Source: Chromobacterium sp. ATCC 53434 (lineage in GTDB: Bacteria; Pseudomonadota; Gammaproteobacteria; Burkholderiales; Chromobacteriaceae). From it: 64,000 nt of DNA. The notes under the pieces were generated by a model. That model saw only the letters and a program-made list of their open reading frames with translations. It made no database searches and was not told where the DNA came from. Positions 27,449 to 36,201 of this stretch are shown here, piece by piece. Within the stretch, counting starts at the first letter, position 1. Each line of letters begins with the position of its first letter. The DNA lies in assembly GCF_002848345.1 (NCBI RefSeq), contig NZ_CP025429.1, positions 4,526,001 through 4,590,000 of the forward strand, read 5' to 3'. A program made the position numbers and the translations under genes.

Positions 27449-28332
27449 GTCCGCAACCGTCCTCCTCGCCGCGTCCCTGGACCTTCGTCGCGTCGGCGCT
27501 GTTCCACGCCGGCGTGATCGGCCTGTTGCTGTGGGGCGGCCTGCAGACCACGCCGCCGCCGAGTCCGGCGCCGCTGGCGCTGGAGTTGTGGACCACCGCG
27601 CCGCCGCCGCCTCCGGCAGTGACCGCGCCCGTCGCGCCCGCTCCCGCGCCGCAACCGGCCCCGGAACCGAAACCGGTGGCGGCCACGCCGCCCGCCGACG
27701 TCAATCTGGGCAAGAAGGACGCGCCCAAGCACGAGACGCCGAAACCGGAAGCCAAGCCGGCGGCCGAGCCGGAGCCGAAAAAGCCCAAGCGCGAGCCCAA
27801 GCCGGCCGAGCCGGAGAAAAAGCCGCACGACAAGGCCAAGCCGGCGGAAAAGGCGCAGGAAAAGAAGGACGCCAAGACCCAGACGCCGCCGGCGGCCAAA
27901 CCCGGCCACAAGACCGCCAAGGCCTATAACAACGACGCCGACGACCTGCTGTCCAGCCTGGACAGCACGCGCACCAGCGGCAAGCCCAACGCGCGCAGCG
28001 ACCAGGCCGGCAGCAAGCACGGCGTCGCCGGCGGCGCGGTCAACGGCTCCGGCGTCAACGCCGGCTGGATAGACCTGGTCAAGGCCAAGGTGACGCCGCT
28101 GGTGCAGGTGCCGCCGGGCCTCTCCGGCAATCCGGCCGCCGTGCTGCGGGTGACGCTGCTGCCGACGCTGGAAGTCAAAGCGGTGCAACTGGTGAAAAGC
28201 AGCGGCGTTCCGGCCTATGATGATGCCGTACAGCGCGCGGTCTGGGAGGCCAAGACTTTCCCCAAACTGCCGGCGGGAGCCAACTTCAACGACGGCTACC
28301 GCACGTTTACCCTGACGTTCCGTCCGCATTGA
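27445..28332 (+). CDS. tolA: Tol-Pal system protein TolA
   Basis: A 295-residue energy-transducing protein. Residues about 11-29 are the membrane anchor (ASALFHAGVIGLLLWGG). A long Pro, Ala, Lys and Glu-rich periplasmic stalk covers about 40-165, and a C-terminal TonB-like domain III follows (about 205-295; LEVKAVQLVKSSGVPAYDDAVQRAVW). The stalk is shorter and more proline-rich than the E. coli form (421 residues). TolA links TolQR to TolB and Pal. The start ATG lies within the tolR stop (ATGA). Confidence 0.9.
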   Translation: MSPQPSSSPRPWTFVASALFHAGVIGLLLWGGLQTTPPPSPAPLALELWTTAPPPPPAVTAPVAPAPAPQPAPEPKPVAATPPADVNLGKKDAPKHETPKPEAKPAAEPEPKKPKREPKPAEPEKKPHDKAKPAEKAQEKKDAKTQTPPAAKPGHKTAKAYNNDADDLLSSLDSTRTSGKPNARSDQAGSKHGVAGGAVNGSGVNAGWIDLVKAKVTPLVQVPPGLSGNPAAVLRVTLLPTLEVKAVQLVKSSGVPAYDDAVQRAVWEAKTFPKLPAGANFNDGYRTFTLTFRPH

Positions 28333-28360
28333 GCGGACGCGACAAAGCCCTGAGGAAGCC

Positions 28361-29647
28361 ATGCCGAGTTTGAAAGCCCTGCTGCGGGGCGTGCTGGTGG
28401 CGGCGATGCTGGTCGCCGGCAGCGCCCACGCCGAACTGAATATCGAAATCATAGGCGGCGGCGCCAGCCGCCACGCCATCTCCGTGCTGCCGTTCAAGGA
28501 CGAGGGCCCGACCCAGGGCAATCTGACGCCGGTGATACGCAACGACCTGGCGCTGTCCGGCGCCTTCCGCCTGGTGGACCCGTCGGCCGTCGCCAACGTG
28601 CCGTTCGAACCGGCCGACGTGCGCTATCCGCTGTGGCAGGCGGCCGGCGCCCAGTCCATCGCCATCGGCAAGGTGGAAAACGTCGCCGGCGGCCAGATCA
28701 AGATCAGCTTCCGGCTGATGGACGTGTCGCAGCACAGGCAGCTGACCGGCGGCGAGTTCACCGTGACGCCGGACCGCAGCCGCCAGGTGGCGCACGCGAT
28801 CGCCGACATGATCTACGAGGCCATCACCGGCCAGAAGGGCTTCTTCAACACCCGTCTGGCCTATGTGCTGAAGTCCGGCCGCAGTTACTCGCTGCAGATT
28901 TCCGACGTCGACGGCCAGCGCAGCCAGACCATTCTGCGCTCGACCGAGCCGATCATCTCGCCGAGCTGGAGCCCGGACGGCCGCTACATCGCCTACGTGT
29001 CCTTCGCCAGCCAGAAGCCGGTGGTATGGGTGCAGGATCTGGCCACCGGCCAGCGCCGCGCGGTGGCCAACTTCAAGGGCAGCAACTCGGCCCCGGCCTG
29101 GAGCCCCGACGGCGGCAAGCTCGCCGTGGTGCTGACCACCAGCGGCAATTCGCAGATCTATCTGATCAACGCCGCCGGCGGTTCGGCGCGGCGGCTGATG
29201 TACAACGGCGCCATCGACACCGAGCCGACCTTCAGCCCGGACGGCTCCATGGTCTACTTCGTGTCCGACCGCAGCGGCGCGCCGCAAATCTACCGGGTGC
29301 CGGTCGGCGGCGGCGACGCCCAGCGCGTGACCTGGGAGGGCAATTACAATGTTTCGCCCAAACTGGCGCCGGACGGCAAGACTCTGGCCTATATCCGACG
29401 CTCCGCCGGCAATTTCCGTGTGATGTCGCAGGATTTGGCAACTAATGACACTCGTCTATTGTCAGATGGTAGTTACAGCGAACGCCCCAGCTTCGCGCCG
29501 AACGGCCGCATGGTGCTGTACTCCAGCGAAGCCGGCGGCAAGAGCGTGCTGTACGCCGCCACAGCCGACGGCAGCAGCAAGGTGAAGCTGGCCGTGCTCA
29601 ACGGTGATGTTCAGGACCCGGCATGGGGTCCGTTTAATAATCCTTGA
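28361..29647 (+). CDS. tolB: Tol-Pal system protein TolB
   Basis: A 428-residue periplasmic protein. The signal peptide ends GSAHA at residue 24. An N-terminal alpha/beta domain (about 25-165) is followed by a six-bladed beta-propeller with repeated WSPDG or FSPDG motifs (e.g. ISPSWSPDGRYIAYVS, PAWSPDGGKLAVV, PTFSPDGSMVYFVS). TolB switches between Pal and TolA binding. It is 28 bases after tolA, with a GAGGAAGCC ribosome site. Confidence 0.95.
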   Translation: MPSLKALLRGVLVAAMLVAGSAHAELNIEIIGGGASRHAISVLPFKDEGPTQGNLTPVIRNDLALSGAFRLVDPSAVANVPFEPADVRYPLWQAAGAQSIAIGKVENVAGGQIKISFRLMDVSQHRQLTGGEFTVTPDRSRQVAHAIADMIYEAITGQKGFFNTRLAYVLKSGRSYSLQISDVDGQRSQTILRSTEPIISPSWSPDGRYIAYVSFASQKPVVWVQDLATGQRRAVANFKGSNSAPAWSPDGGKLAVVLTTSGNSQIYLINAAGGSARRLMYNGAIDTEPTFSPDGSMVYFVSDRSGAPQIYRVPVGGGDAQRVTWEGNYNVSPKLAPDGKTLAYIRRSAGNFRVMSQDLATNDTRLLSDGSYSERPSFAPNGRMVLYSSEAGGKSVLYAATADGSSKVKLAVLNGDVQDPAWGPFNNP

Positions 29648-29660
29648 TCGGGAGCCAATA

Positions 29661-30179
29661 ATGAACTTGAAGCAACTCGTACTCGGCGGCGCAGTCGCCA
29701 CCCTGCTCGCCGCCTGCGCCAGCACCAAGCCGGCCGAAGCGCCGGCCGCGCCGGTCACCCCGGCTCCGCAAAGCCAGGCGCCGGTCACCGCGCCCAGCAC
29801 CGAGGGCAATGTGGCGATGGATCCGCTGAACGATCCGAACAGCCCGCTGGCCAAGCGCAGCGTCTACTTCGCCTTCGACTCCTCCGCCGTCGACGGCGAA
29901 GGCAAGGCCGTCGTCGCCAATCACTCCGACTACCTGAAGGGCCATGACAAGAAGGTGATCATCCAGGGCAACACCGACTCCCGCGGCAGCCGCGAGTACA
30001 ACCTGGCGCTGGGCCAGCGCCGCGCCGAAAGCGTCAAGCACGCGATGGAAGTTCTGGGCGTCAAGGACAGCCAGCTCGAAGCGGTCAGCTTCGGCAAGGA
30101 AAAACCGAAGGCCTCCGGCAGCTCGGACACCGACTACGCCGAGAACCGCCGCGCCGACATCGTCTACCAGGGCCAGTAA
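29661..30179 (+). CDS. pal: Peptidoglycan-associated lipoprotein Pal
   Basis: A 172-residue outer-membrane lipoprotein with the lipobox LLAAC (Cys near residue 18). An Ala/Pro-rich linker leads to a C-terminal OmpA-like domain (about 68-172). The peptidoglycan-binding motif includes GNTDSRGSREYNLALGQRRAESV, with the conserved Asp and Arg that bind diaminopimelate. The start follows GGGAGCC. It is the last component of the core Tol-Pal machine, 13 bases after tolB. Confidence 0.95.
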   Translation: MNLKQLVLGGAVATLLAACASTKPAEAPAAPVTPAPQSQAPVTAPSTEGNVAMDPLNDPNSPLAKRSVYFAFDSSAVDGEGKAVVANHSDYLKGHDKKVIIQGNTDSRGSREYNLALGQRRAESVKHAMEVLGVKDSQLEAVSFGKEKPKASGSSDTDYAENRRADIVYQGQ

Positions 30180-30302
30180 GCGCCTGAGGCGGGCGGCCTC
30201 CGTCGCCCGCCATGTCGTTTCGCAGCCGGATGTCGGCCCGAGGCTGCCGTCCGGCGGCCGAAGCGCTATGATATCCGGCTGTCGCCACTCACCGGAAACC
30301 CC

Positions 30303-31043
30303 ATGAAACGGATCGCCATCAGTAGCGCCCTCCTGTTGATCCTGACCGGCTGCGCCAGCTCCAGCGACCTGGAGGAAACCCGCCGCCAGCTGGCCCAGGT
30401 GAATCAGCAGGCCAGCACCCGCATCGCCGCGGTGGAAACCAAGCTGTCCAACGACAAGCTGCTGGAGATGGTCAACCAGGTCGACACGCTGAAGGCCGAA
30501 GTCGCCAAGCTGCGCGGCGACGTCGAAGTGCTGAACTACAATCTGCAAACCACGCAGAAACGCCAGAACGACCTGTACAACGACCTGGACGGCCGCCTCG
30601 CCCACCTCGAGGGCGGACCGGGCAAGCAGGACGCCTCGCAGCCAGCCGCCCAGCAGGCCGCCGCCGGCGACAGCCAGGCCGCGCCCGACTACGACAAGGC
30701 GCTGAACCTGTTGCGCGCGCGCGACTTCCCGCACGCCATCAACGCGCTGGCGCTGTTCATCCAGCAGAACCCGCAGGCGCCGCAGGCCGCCGAGGCCAGC
30801 TACTGGCTGGGCGTCGCCCATACCGCGATGCGCCAGTACGACGCCGCGATCGACATCCATCGCCGCTTCGTCGAACAGTACCCGAACAACCATTTCGCGC
30901 CGGACGCCTTGCGCAATATCGGCAACTGCCAGCGCGACCTCGGCCAGATGGACCAGGCGAAGAACACCTTCCGCCGCCTGATCAAGCTGTATCCGAAAAC
31001 CGACGCGGCGCAAAAGGCCAAGCAGGCGCTGGCCAGAATGTGA
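30303..31043 (+). CDS. cpoB: CpoB/YbgF-type Tol-Pal coordinator
   Basis: A 246-residue envelope protein with an N-terminal coiled-coil (about 22-105) for trimerisation and a C-terminal TPR domain (about 125-245; typical AEASYWLGVAHTAMRQYDAAI). CpoB couples PBP1B function to Tol-Pal-driven outer-membrane constriction. The signal sequence ends in a lipobox-like LTGC, so this form may be a lipoprotein and not a soluble periplasmic protein. It lies 123 bases after pal and could have its own promoter. Confidence 0.9.
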   Translation: MKRIAISSALLLILTGCASSSDLEETRRQLAQVNQQASTRIAAVETKLSNDKLLEMVNQVDTLKAEVAKLRGDVEVLNYNLQTTQKRQNDLYNDLDGRLAHLEGGPGKQDASQPAAQQAAAGDSQAAPDYDKALNLLRARDFPHAINALALFIQQNPQAPQAAEASYWLGVAHTAMRQYDAAIDIHRRFVEQYPNNHFAPDALRNIGNCQRDLGQMDQAKNTFRRLIKLYPKTDAAQKAKQALARM

Positions 31044-31063
31044 TCTCCACCGACGCGTGGACG

Positions 31064-31095
31064 AAAAAAACGCTCCCGGAGGAGCGTTTTTTCTT
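31064..31095. terminator. Bidirectional terminator between cpoB and eda
   Basis: A stem AAAAACGCTCC/GGAGCGTTTTT with a short CGG-type loop carries A-rich and T-rich flanks on both sides, so it can stop transcription from cpoB and from the convergent eda. Confidence 0.92.
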
Positions 31096-31113
31096 GGCCG
31101 GCGAAAACCAGGC

Positions 31114-31740
31114 TCAGCCGCGGGACAGCTGGCAGGCCTCGCGGGCGAGTTCGGTGATGCGGTCCCAGTCGCGGGCGGCGATGGCGTCGTCCGGCGTCAG
31201 CCAGCTGCCGCCGACGGCCAGCACATTCGGCAATGCCAGGTATTCCGGTGCCTTCTTGATGTCGATGCCGCCGGTCGGGCAGAAGCGCAGGTCGGGGAAG
31301 GGGCTGGCCAGCGACTTCAACAGCTTGACGCCGCCGACCGCCTCGGCCGGGAACAGCTTCAGCGTGTTGAAGCCCTCGTCCTGCGCCCACATCGCCTCCG
31401 ACGGCGTGGCGATGCCGGGAATCAGCGTCAGGCTGGACGCGCGCGCCGCCGAGGCCAGCTCGGCGGAGAAACCGGGGCTGATGCCGAACTGGGCGCCGGC
31501 GTCGACCGCCGCCTCCAGCTGGGCGCGGTTGCGCAGCGTGCCGGCGCCGACGATGGCTTCCGGCACTTCGTCGCGCATCCGGCGCATCGCCGCCAGCGCC
31601 GCCTTGGTGCGCAGCGTCACTTCCAGCACCCTGATGCCGCCGTTCACCAGCGCGCGGGCCAGGTCCACCGCCACCGCGGCGTCGTTGACGATGATCACCG
31701 GAACCACCGGGCCCTGGCGCAGTACAGACAGTGCATCCAT
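31114..31740 (-). CDS. eda: KDPG aldolase
   Basis: A 208-residue enzyme that cleaves 2-keto-3-deoxy-6-phosphogluconate to pyruvate and glyceraldehyde-3-phosphate in the last step of the Entner-Doudoroff pathway. The Schiff-base Lys is in FNTLKLFPAE, the catalytic Glu in RVLEVTLRT, and the phosphate loop in FCPTGGI. The start at 31740 (MDALSVL) is favoured over 31746, because AGGAG is six bases before it but directly abuts the upper ATG. Lies 68 bases after edd on the same strand, so the two form one operon. Confidence 0.95.
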   Translation of the reverse strand: MDALSVLRQGPVVPVIIVNDAAVAVDLARALVNGGIRVLEVTLRTKAALAAMRRMRDEVPEAIVGAGTLRNRAQLEAAVDAGAQFGISPGFSAELASAARASSLTLIPGIATPSEAMWAQDEGFNTLKLFPAEAVGGVKLLKSLASPFPDLRFCPTGGIDIKKAPEYLALPNVLAVGGSWLTPDDAIAARDWDRITELAREACQLSRG

Positions 31741-31808
31741 TTCCATCTCCTGTTGGCGGACGGCCAGACCACGCTGCGCCGCCCTGCTGAATATCGTATG
31801 GCCCGCGC

Positions 31809-33641
31809 TCAGTTCCAGGCCGGGTGGCGGAAGCTCATCGCGCCGGCCTCGGCCTCGTCGGCGCCGTGGCGGAACACCGCGAACAGTTCGCGGCCCATGC
31901 CGTAATCGTTGTGCGACAGGTCGGCCTGAACCTGCTCGCGCGCCGCCCACTCGGCGGCGTCGACCAAGGCCTTCAGCTCGCCGGTCTCGGCGTCGACGCG
32001 TATCAGGTCGCCGTCGCGAACCTTGCCGATGGCGCCGCCGGACAGCGCTTCCGGCGACACGTGGATGGCCGCCGGCACCTTGCCGGACGCGCCGGACATG
32101 CGGCCGTCGGTGACCAGCGCCACCTTGAAGCCGCGCTCCTGCAGAATGGTCAGCGCCGGGGTCAGCTTGTGCAGCTCCGGCATGCCGTTGGCGCGCGGAC
32201 CCTGGAAGCGGATCACCGCGACGAAGTCCTTTTCCAGCTCGCCGCGCTTGAACGCCGCCAGCATGTCGTTCTGGTCGTGGAACACCACGGCCGGGGCCTC
32301 CACCACGCGGTGCTCCGGCTTCACCGCCGACACCTTGATCACCGCGCGGCCGATATTGCCGGCCATCAGCTTCAGGCCGCCATCGGCCGAGAACGGATTG
32401 GACGCCGGGCGCAGCACGCTGTCGTCGCCGCTGAGCGCCGGCGCGTCGCGCCATTTCAGCTCGCCGCCGTCCAGCCACGGCTCGCGGGTGTAATGCGCGA
32501 GGCCGCGGCCGACCACCGTGCCGACGTCCTCGTGCAACAGGCCGGCCGACAGCAGCTCGCGGATCACGAAGCCCATGCCGCCGGCGGCGTGGAAGTGATT
32601 GACGTCGGCCTTGCCGTTCGGATAGGCGCGCACCAACAGCGGGATCACGGCGGACAGCTCGTCGAAATCGTCCCAGTTGACGTCGACGCCGGCCGCGCGG
32701 GCGATGGCGACGATGTGCATCGTGTGGTTGGTGGAGCCGCCGGTGGCCAGCAGGCCGACGATGGCGTTGACGATGGATTTCTCGTCTATCATCTCGCCGA
32801 CCGGCGTGAACTCGGCGCCCTGGGCAGCGATCTTCGCGCCCTGCACGGCGGCGGCGCGGGTCAGCGCCTCCCTGAGCGGGGTATTCGGGTTGACGAAGGC
32901 GGCGCCCGGCAAATGCAGGCCCATGATCTCCATCAGCATCTGGTTGGAGTTGGCGGTGCCGTAGAAGGTACAGGTGCCGGGGCCGTGATAGGACTGGCAT
33001 TCCGACTCCAAGAGCGCGTCGCGGCCGACCTTGCCCTCGGCGTACAACTGGCGCACCTTGGCCTTGTCGTCGTTGGCGATGCCGGTGGTCATCGGACCGG
33101 CCGGCACGAAGACCGCCGGCAGGTGGCCGAAGCTCAGCGCGCCTATCATCAGGCCCGGCACGATCTTGTCGCACACGCCGAGATACAACGCGGCGTCGAA
33201 CATCTGATGGCTCAGCGCCACCGCGGTGCTCATCGCGATCACATCGCGGCTGAACAGCGACAGCTCCATGCCCGGCTGGCCCTGGGTCACGCCGTCGCAC
33301 ATCGCCGGCACGCCGCCGGCGAACTGGGCGGTGGCGCCGGCGGACAGCGCCGCCTCCTTCAACCAGGCCGGAAAGACCGCCAGCGGCTGGTGGGCCGACA
33401 GCATGTCGTTGTACGAGGACACGATGGCCAGATTCGGCCGATGCTCCTGCTTCAGATGGATCTTCACCGTGTCCGGCATCGCCGCGAAGGCGTGGGCCAG
33501 GTTGGTGCACGACAACTGGGCCCGCTCCACCCGGCCCTGCTGGGCGGCGGCGCGCACGCGGGCCAGATAGGCGTCGCGGCGCGCGCGGCTGCGCGCGACG
33601 ATGCGGTCGGTAACGGCGGACAGGGTGGGATGCAAGGCCAT
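31809..33641 (-). CDS. edd: 6-phosphogluconate dehydratase
   Basis: A 610-residue [4Fe-4S] enzyme of the IlvD/Edd family that converts 6-phosphogluconate to KDPG. Conserved Cys residues are in [11 protein letters not shown] and [22 protein letters not shown], with another Cys in [10 protein letters not shown], consistent with cluster ligation. The motif [22 protein letters not shown] near the end is diagnostic. The start MALHPTL is preferred to the longer reading from 33698, which runs into the promoter. First gene of edd-eda, divergent from zwf. Confidence 0.95.
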   Translation of the reverse strand: MALHPTLSAVTDRIVARSRARRDAYLARVRAAAQQGRVERAQLSCTNLAHAFAAMPDTVKIHLKQEHRPNLAIVSSYNDMLSAHQPLAVFPAWLKEAALSAGATAQFAGGVPAMCDGVTQGQPGMELSLFSRDVIAMSTAVALSHQMFDAALYLGVCDKIVPGLMIGALSFGHLPAVFVPAGPMTTGIANDDKAKVRQLYAEGKVGRDALLESECQSYHGPGTCTFYGTANSNQMLMEIMGLHLPGAAFVNPNTPLREALTRAAAVQGAKIAAQGAEFTPVGEMIDEKSIVNAIVGLLATGGSTNHTMHIVAIARAAGVDVNWDDFDELSAVIPLLVRAYPNGKADVNHFHAAGGMGFVIRELLSAGLLHEDVGTVVGRGLAHYTREPWLDGGELKWRDAPALSGDDSVLRPASNPFSADGGLKLMAGNIGRAVIKVSAVKPEHRVVEAPAVVFHDQNDMLAAFKRGELEKDFVAVIRFQGPRANGMPELHKLTPALTILQERGFKVALVTDGRMSGASGKVPAAIHVSPEALSGGAIGKVRDGDLIRVDAETGELKALVDAAEWAAREQVQADLSHNDYGMGRELFAVFRHGADEAEAGAMSFRHPAWN

Positions 33642-33669
33642 GATGACGTTCCGTGTTGAATTGATGTCG

Positions 33670-33698
33670 ATAGTAGTTTTACTACACTCAAAATGCAA
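33670..33698 (-). promoter_or_regulatory. edd promoter with HexR-like box
   Basis: Toward edd, a -35 TTGCAT (33693-33698), a 17-base spacer and a -10 TACTAT (33670-33675) are overlapped by the dyad TGTAGTAAAACTACTA (33671-33686). This resembles known HexR sites of the TTGT-N7/8-ACAA type, and its place over the promoter suits repression. Confidence 0.65.
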
Positions 33699-33845
33699 GG
33701 CGCGCTACGCGCCCCCGCAGGCGCCCTGCGGCGGCCATCAGCCTTCCGGTCCTCGATTTCCGCAGCAAAATCGGTAATTTTGCGTCAGGACAAAAGGTGT
33801 TGCAAAAGCGGCCATGATCTTGTTACCAGCATAGACAGTACAGCC

Positions 33846-33874
33846 TTGAGTGGTAATATAACTACATCTAATAC
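33846..33874 (+). promoter_or_regulatory. zwf promoter with second HexR-like box
   Basis: A weak promoter TTGAGT (33846-33851), a 17-base spacer and TAATAC (33869-33874) enclose AGTGGTAATATAACTACA, similar to the edd-side box (GTNGT...ACTACA). It lies 21 to 49 bases before the zwf start codon. Confidence 0.5.
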
Positions 33875-33894
33875 CTTCGAGATGGAAGATCAGG

Positions 33895-35373
33895 ATGGAG
33901 ACCCGTTCTACCGCTACCCCGGCCTTCGACATGGTGCTGTTCGGCGGCGCCGGCGATCTGGTGATGCGCAAGCTGCTGCCCTCGCTGTACCAGGCGCACG
34001 CCGCCGGCCTGCTCAACGAGCAGGGTCGCATCCTGGCGCTGGGCCGCAAGGACCTGAGCCGCGACGACTACCTGGCCTTCGTCGAGAAGAATTCCCGCAT
34101 CCACATCAAGTCGCACTTCGACGACGCCGCCTGGGCCGGCTTCTGCGCCCGCATCGACTATCTGCGCGTCGACGCCTCCCAGGCCGCCGACTACCCGGCG
34201 CTAGCCCAGAAGATCGGCGCCGACGCCGACAAGGTGGTGGTCTGTTATCTGGCCACCGCGCCCAATCTGTTCGCCGGCATCTGCGACAATCTGGCCGCCG
34301 TCGGACTGAACCGCGCCAATGTGCGGGTGGTGCTGGAGAAGCCGCTGGGCACCGATCTGGACTCGTCCAACGAGATCAACGACGACGTCGCCCGCTTCTT
34401 CAAGGAAGAACAGTTGTACCGGATCGACCACTACCTGGGCAAGGAGTCGGTGCAGAACCTGATGGCCATCCGCTTCGCCAACGCGTTGTTCGAGCCGCTG
34501 TGGCGCCGCGAGTGGATACACGATGTGCAGATCACCATTTCCGAGGAGCTCGGCGTCGGCAGCCGCGGCGACTTCTACGACGGCACCGGCGCGCTCAGGG
34601 ACATGGTGCAGAACCACCTGCTGCAGCTGTTGTGCATCGTCGCGATGGAGCCCCCGGCCAATATGGAGGCCGACGCGGTCCGCGACGAGAAACTGAAGGT
34701 GCTGAAGGCGCTGCGCCCGTTCTCCGAGCAGGACGTCGCCGCCAAGACCGTGCGCGGCCAGTACAAGGCCGGCGCCATCGGCGGCCAGCCGGTGGTCGGC
34801 TATCAGCAGGAGAACGGCATCCCGGCCGGCAGCCCGACCGAGACCTTCGTCGCGATCAAGGCCGAGATCGACAACTGGCGCTGGGCCGGCGTGCCCTTCT
34901 TCCTGCGCACCGGCAAGCGGATGCAGGAACGGCTGGCCGAAATCGTCATCAATTTCCGCGACGTGCCGCACCAGCTGTTCTCCGGCCCGATGGGCGGCAG
35001 CCACACCGCCAACCGGCTGGTGATCCGGCTGCAGCCGGAGGAAAGCATACGGATGTACTTCCTGGCCAAGGAGCCCGGCGACACGATGCGCCTGCAGCCG
35101 GCCTATCTCGACCTCGATTTCTACAAGGCCTTCAAGGTGCGCCGCGCCGACGCCTACGAACGGCTGCTCTTGGACGTGATCCGCGGCAAGCTGGCGCTGT
35201 TCATGCGCCGCGACGAGCTGATCGAGGCCTGGCGCTGGGTCGAGCCCATCATGGACACCTGGGCCGCCAGCGGCAACATCCCGCCGAAGCAGTACACCGC
35301 CGGCAGCTGGGGTCCGGCCGCGTCCAGCGCGCTGCTGTCGCGCGACGGCATCAGCTGGCACGAGGAGTGTTGA
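33895..35373 (+). CDS. zwf: Glucose-6-phosphate 1-dehydrogenase
   Basis: A 492-residue enzyme that oxidises glucose-6-phosphate to 6-phosphogluconolactone with NADP+. The coenzyme loop is FGGAGDLVMRKLLPSL, and the active-site signature RIDHYLGKE carries the catalytic His and Lys. The family EKPLG motif is in VVLEKPLGTDLDSS. The start METRSTAT is the only ATG in this frame after the operator. It begins the probable operon zwf-pgl-glk-hexR-pgi, though a hairpin cluster lies between zwf and pgl. Confidence 0.96.
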   Translation: METRSTATPAFDMVLFGGAGDLVMRKLLPSLYQAHAAGLLNEQGRILALGRKDLSRDDYLAFVEKNSRIHIKSHFDDAAWAGFCARIDYLRVDASQAADYPALAQKIGADADKVVVCYLATAPNLFAGICDNLAAVGLNRANVRVVLEKPLGTDLDSSNEINDDVARFFKEEQLYRIDHYLGKESVQNLMAIRFANALFEPLWRREWIHDVQITISEELGVGSRGDFYDGTGALRDMVQNHLLQLLCIVAMEPPANMEADAVRDEKLKVLKALRPFSEQDVAAKTVRGQYKAGAIGGQPVVGYQQENGIPAGSPTETFVAIKAEIDNWRWAGVPFFLRTGKRMQERLAEIVINFRDVPHQLFSGPMGGSHTANRLVIRLQPEESIRMYFLAKEPGDTMRLQPAYLDLDFYKAFKVRRADAYERLLLDVIRGKLALFMRRDELIEAWRWVEPIMDTWAASGNIPPKQYTAGSWGPAASSALLSRDGISWHEEC

Positions 35374-35382
35374 ATGCTTGAT

Positions 35383-35453
35383 CGGCGCGTCGTCCAAGCC
35401 AATCGGTGCGTCGCCCAGCGGTGCGTCGCCCCTTCGGGGTGACGCACCCTACG
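35383..35453. repeat. REP-like repeat cluster between zwf and pgl
   Basis: Three imperfect copies of a GGYGCGTCGYCC motif are followed by a strong hairpin GGTGCGTC-G-CCCC-TTC-GGGG-T-GACGCACC. No T-run follows, so it is more like a REP or mRNA-stabilising element than a terminator. Confidence 0.65.
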
Positions 35454-35523
35454 GTAAACGACCGAATATCGGTGGGTCACTCGATAAGGTGGCCACCGCC
35501 AACAAAACGACCGAGGTACGCGA

Positions 35524-36201
35524 ATGAACTGGTTGGAATTCCCCGACGCCGCCCAACAAACCGACGCCTTGGCCAATAGCGTGGCGTCGCGGCTGGCGGC
35601 CGCGATCGAGAGCCGCGGCACGGCGGTGCTGGCGGTGTCCGGCGGCAAGTCGCCGATCCCGCTGTTCAAACTGTTGTCCGAGATGGCGATAGACTGGGCA
35701 CGCGTCAGCGTCACCCTGGTCGACGAGCGCTTCGTGCCGCCCGGACACGCCGACAGCAACGCCAGCCTGGTGCGCGAGCATCTGCTGCGAAACCGCGCCG
35801 CGCCGGCGCGCTTTGTGCCGCTGGTGCGCGAGGCCGCCGACATCGACGCCGAAGTGGCGGCCGCCAGGCGCGAATTCGCCGCGCCCGACGTCGCCATCCT
35901 GGGCATGGGCGAGGACGGCCACACCGCCTCGCTGTTTCCCGGCGCGCCGGAGCTGGCCGCCGGCCTGGACCCGGCCAATCCGGCCCCCATCCTGGCGGTG
36001 ACGCCGCAGACGGCGCCGCACCGCCGCGTGACGCTGAGCTACGCCGCGCTGCTGCAGGCCGGCAGCCTGATTCTGTCCATCCAGGGCGCCGGCAAGCGCG
36101 CGGTGCTGGACGCGGCCGCCGCCGGCCCCGACGACGCGCGGCCGATCAGCCACCTGCTGGCCCAGGACAAGGTGCCGCTCGATGTCTACTGGTCTGCCTG
36201 A
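35524..36201 (+). CDS. pgl: 6-phosphogluconolactonase
   Basis: A 225-residue enzyme that hydrolyses 6-phosphogluconolactone to 6-phosphogluconate. The DevB-type family motifs are VSGGKSPIPLFKLLS, VTLVDERFVPP and the catalytic LGMGEDGHTASLFPG. The next gene begins within the last 20 bases, so the two are coupled. Confidence 0.93.
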   Translation: MNWLEFPDAAQQTDALANSVASRLAAAIESRGTAVLAVSGGKSPIPLFKLLSEMAIDWARVSVTLVDERFVPPGHADSNASLVREHLLRNRAAPARFVPLVREAADIDAEVAAARREFAAPDVAILGMGEDGHTASLFPGAPELAAGLDPANPAPILAVTPQTAPHRRVTLSYAALLQAGSLILSIQGAGKRAVLDAAAAGPDDARPISHLLAQDKVPLDVYWSA

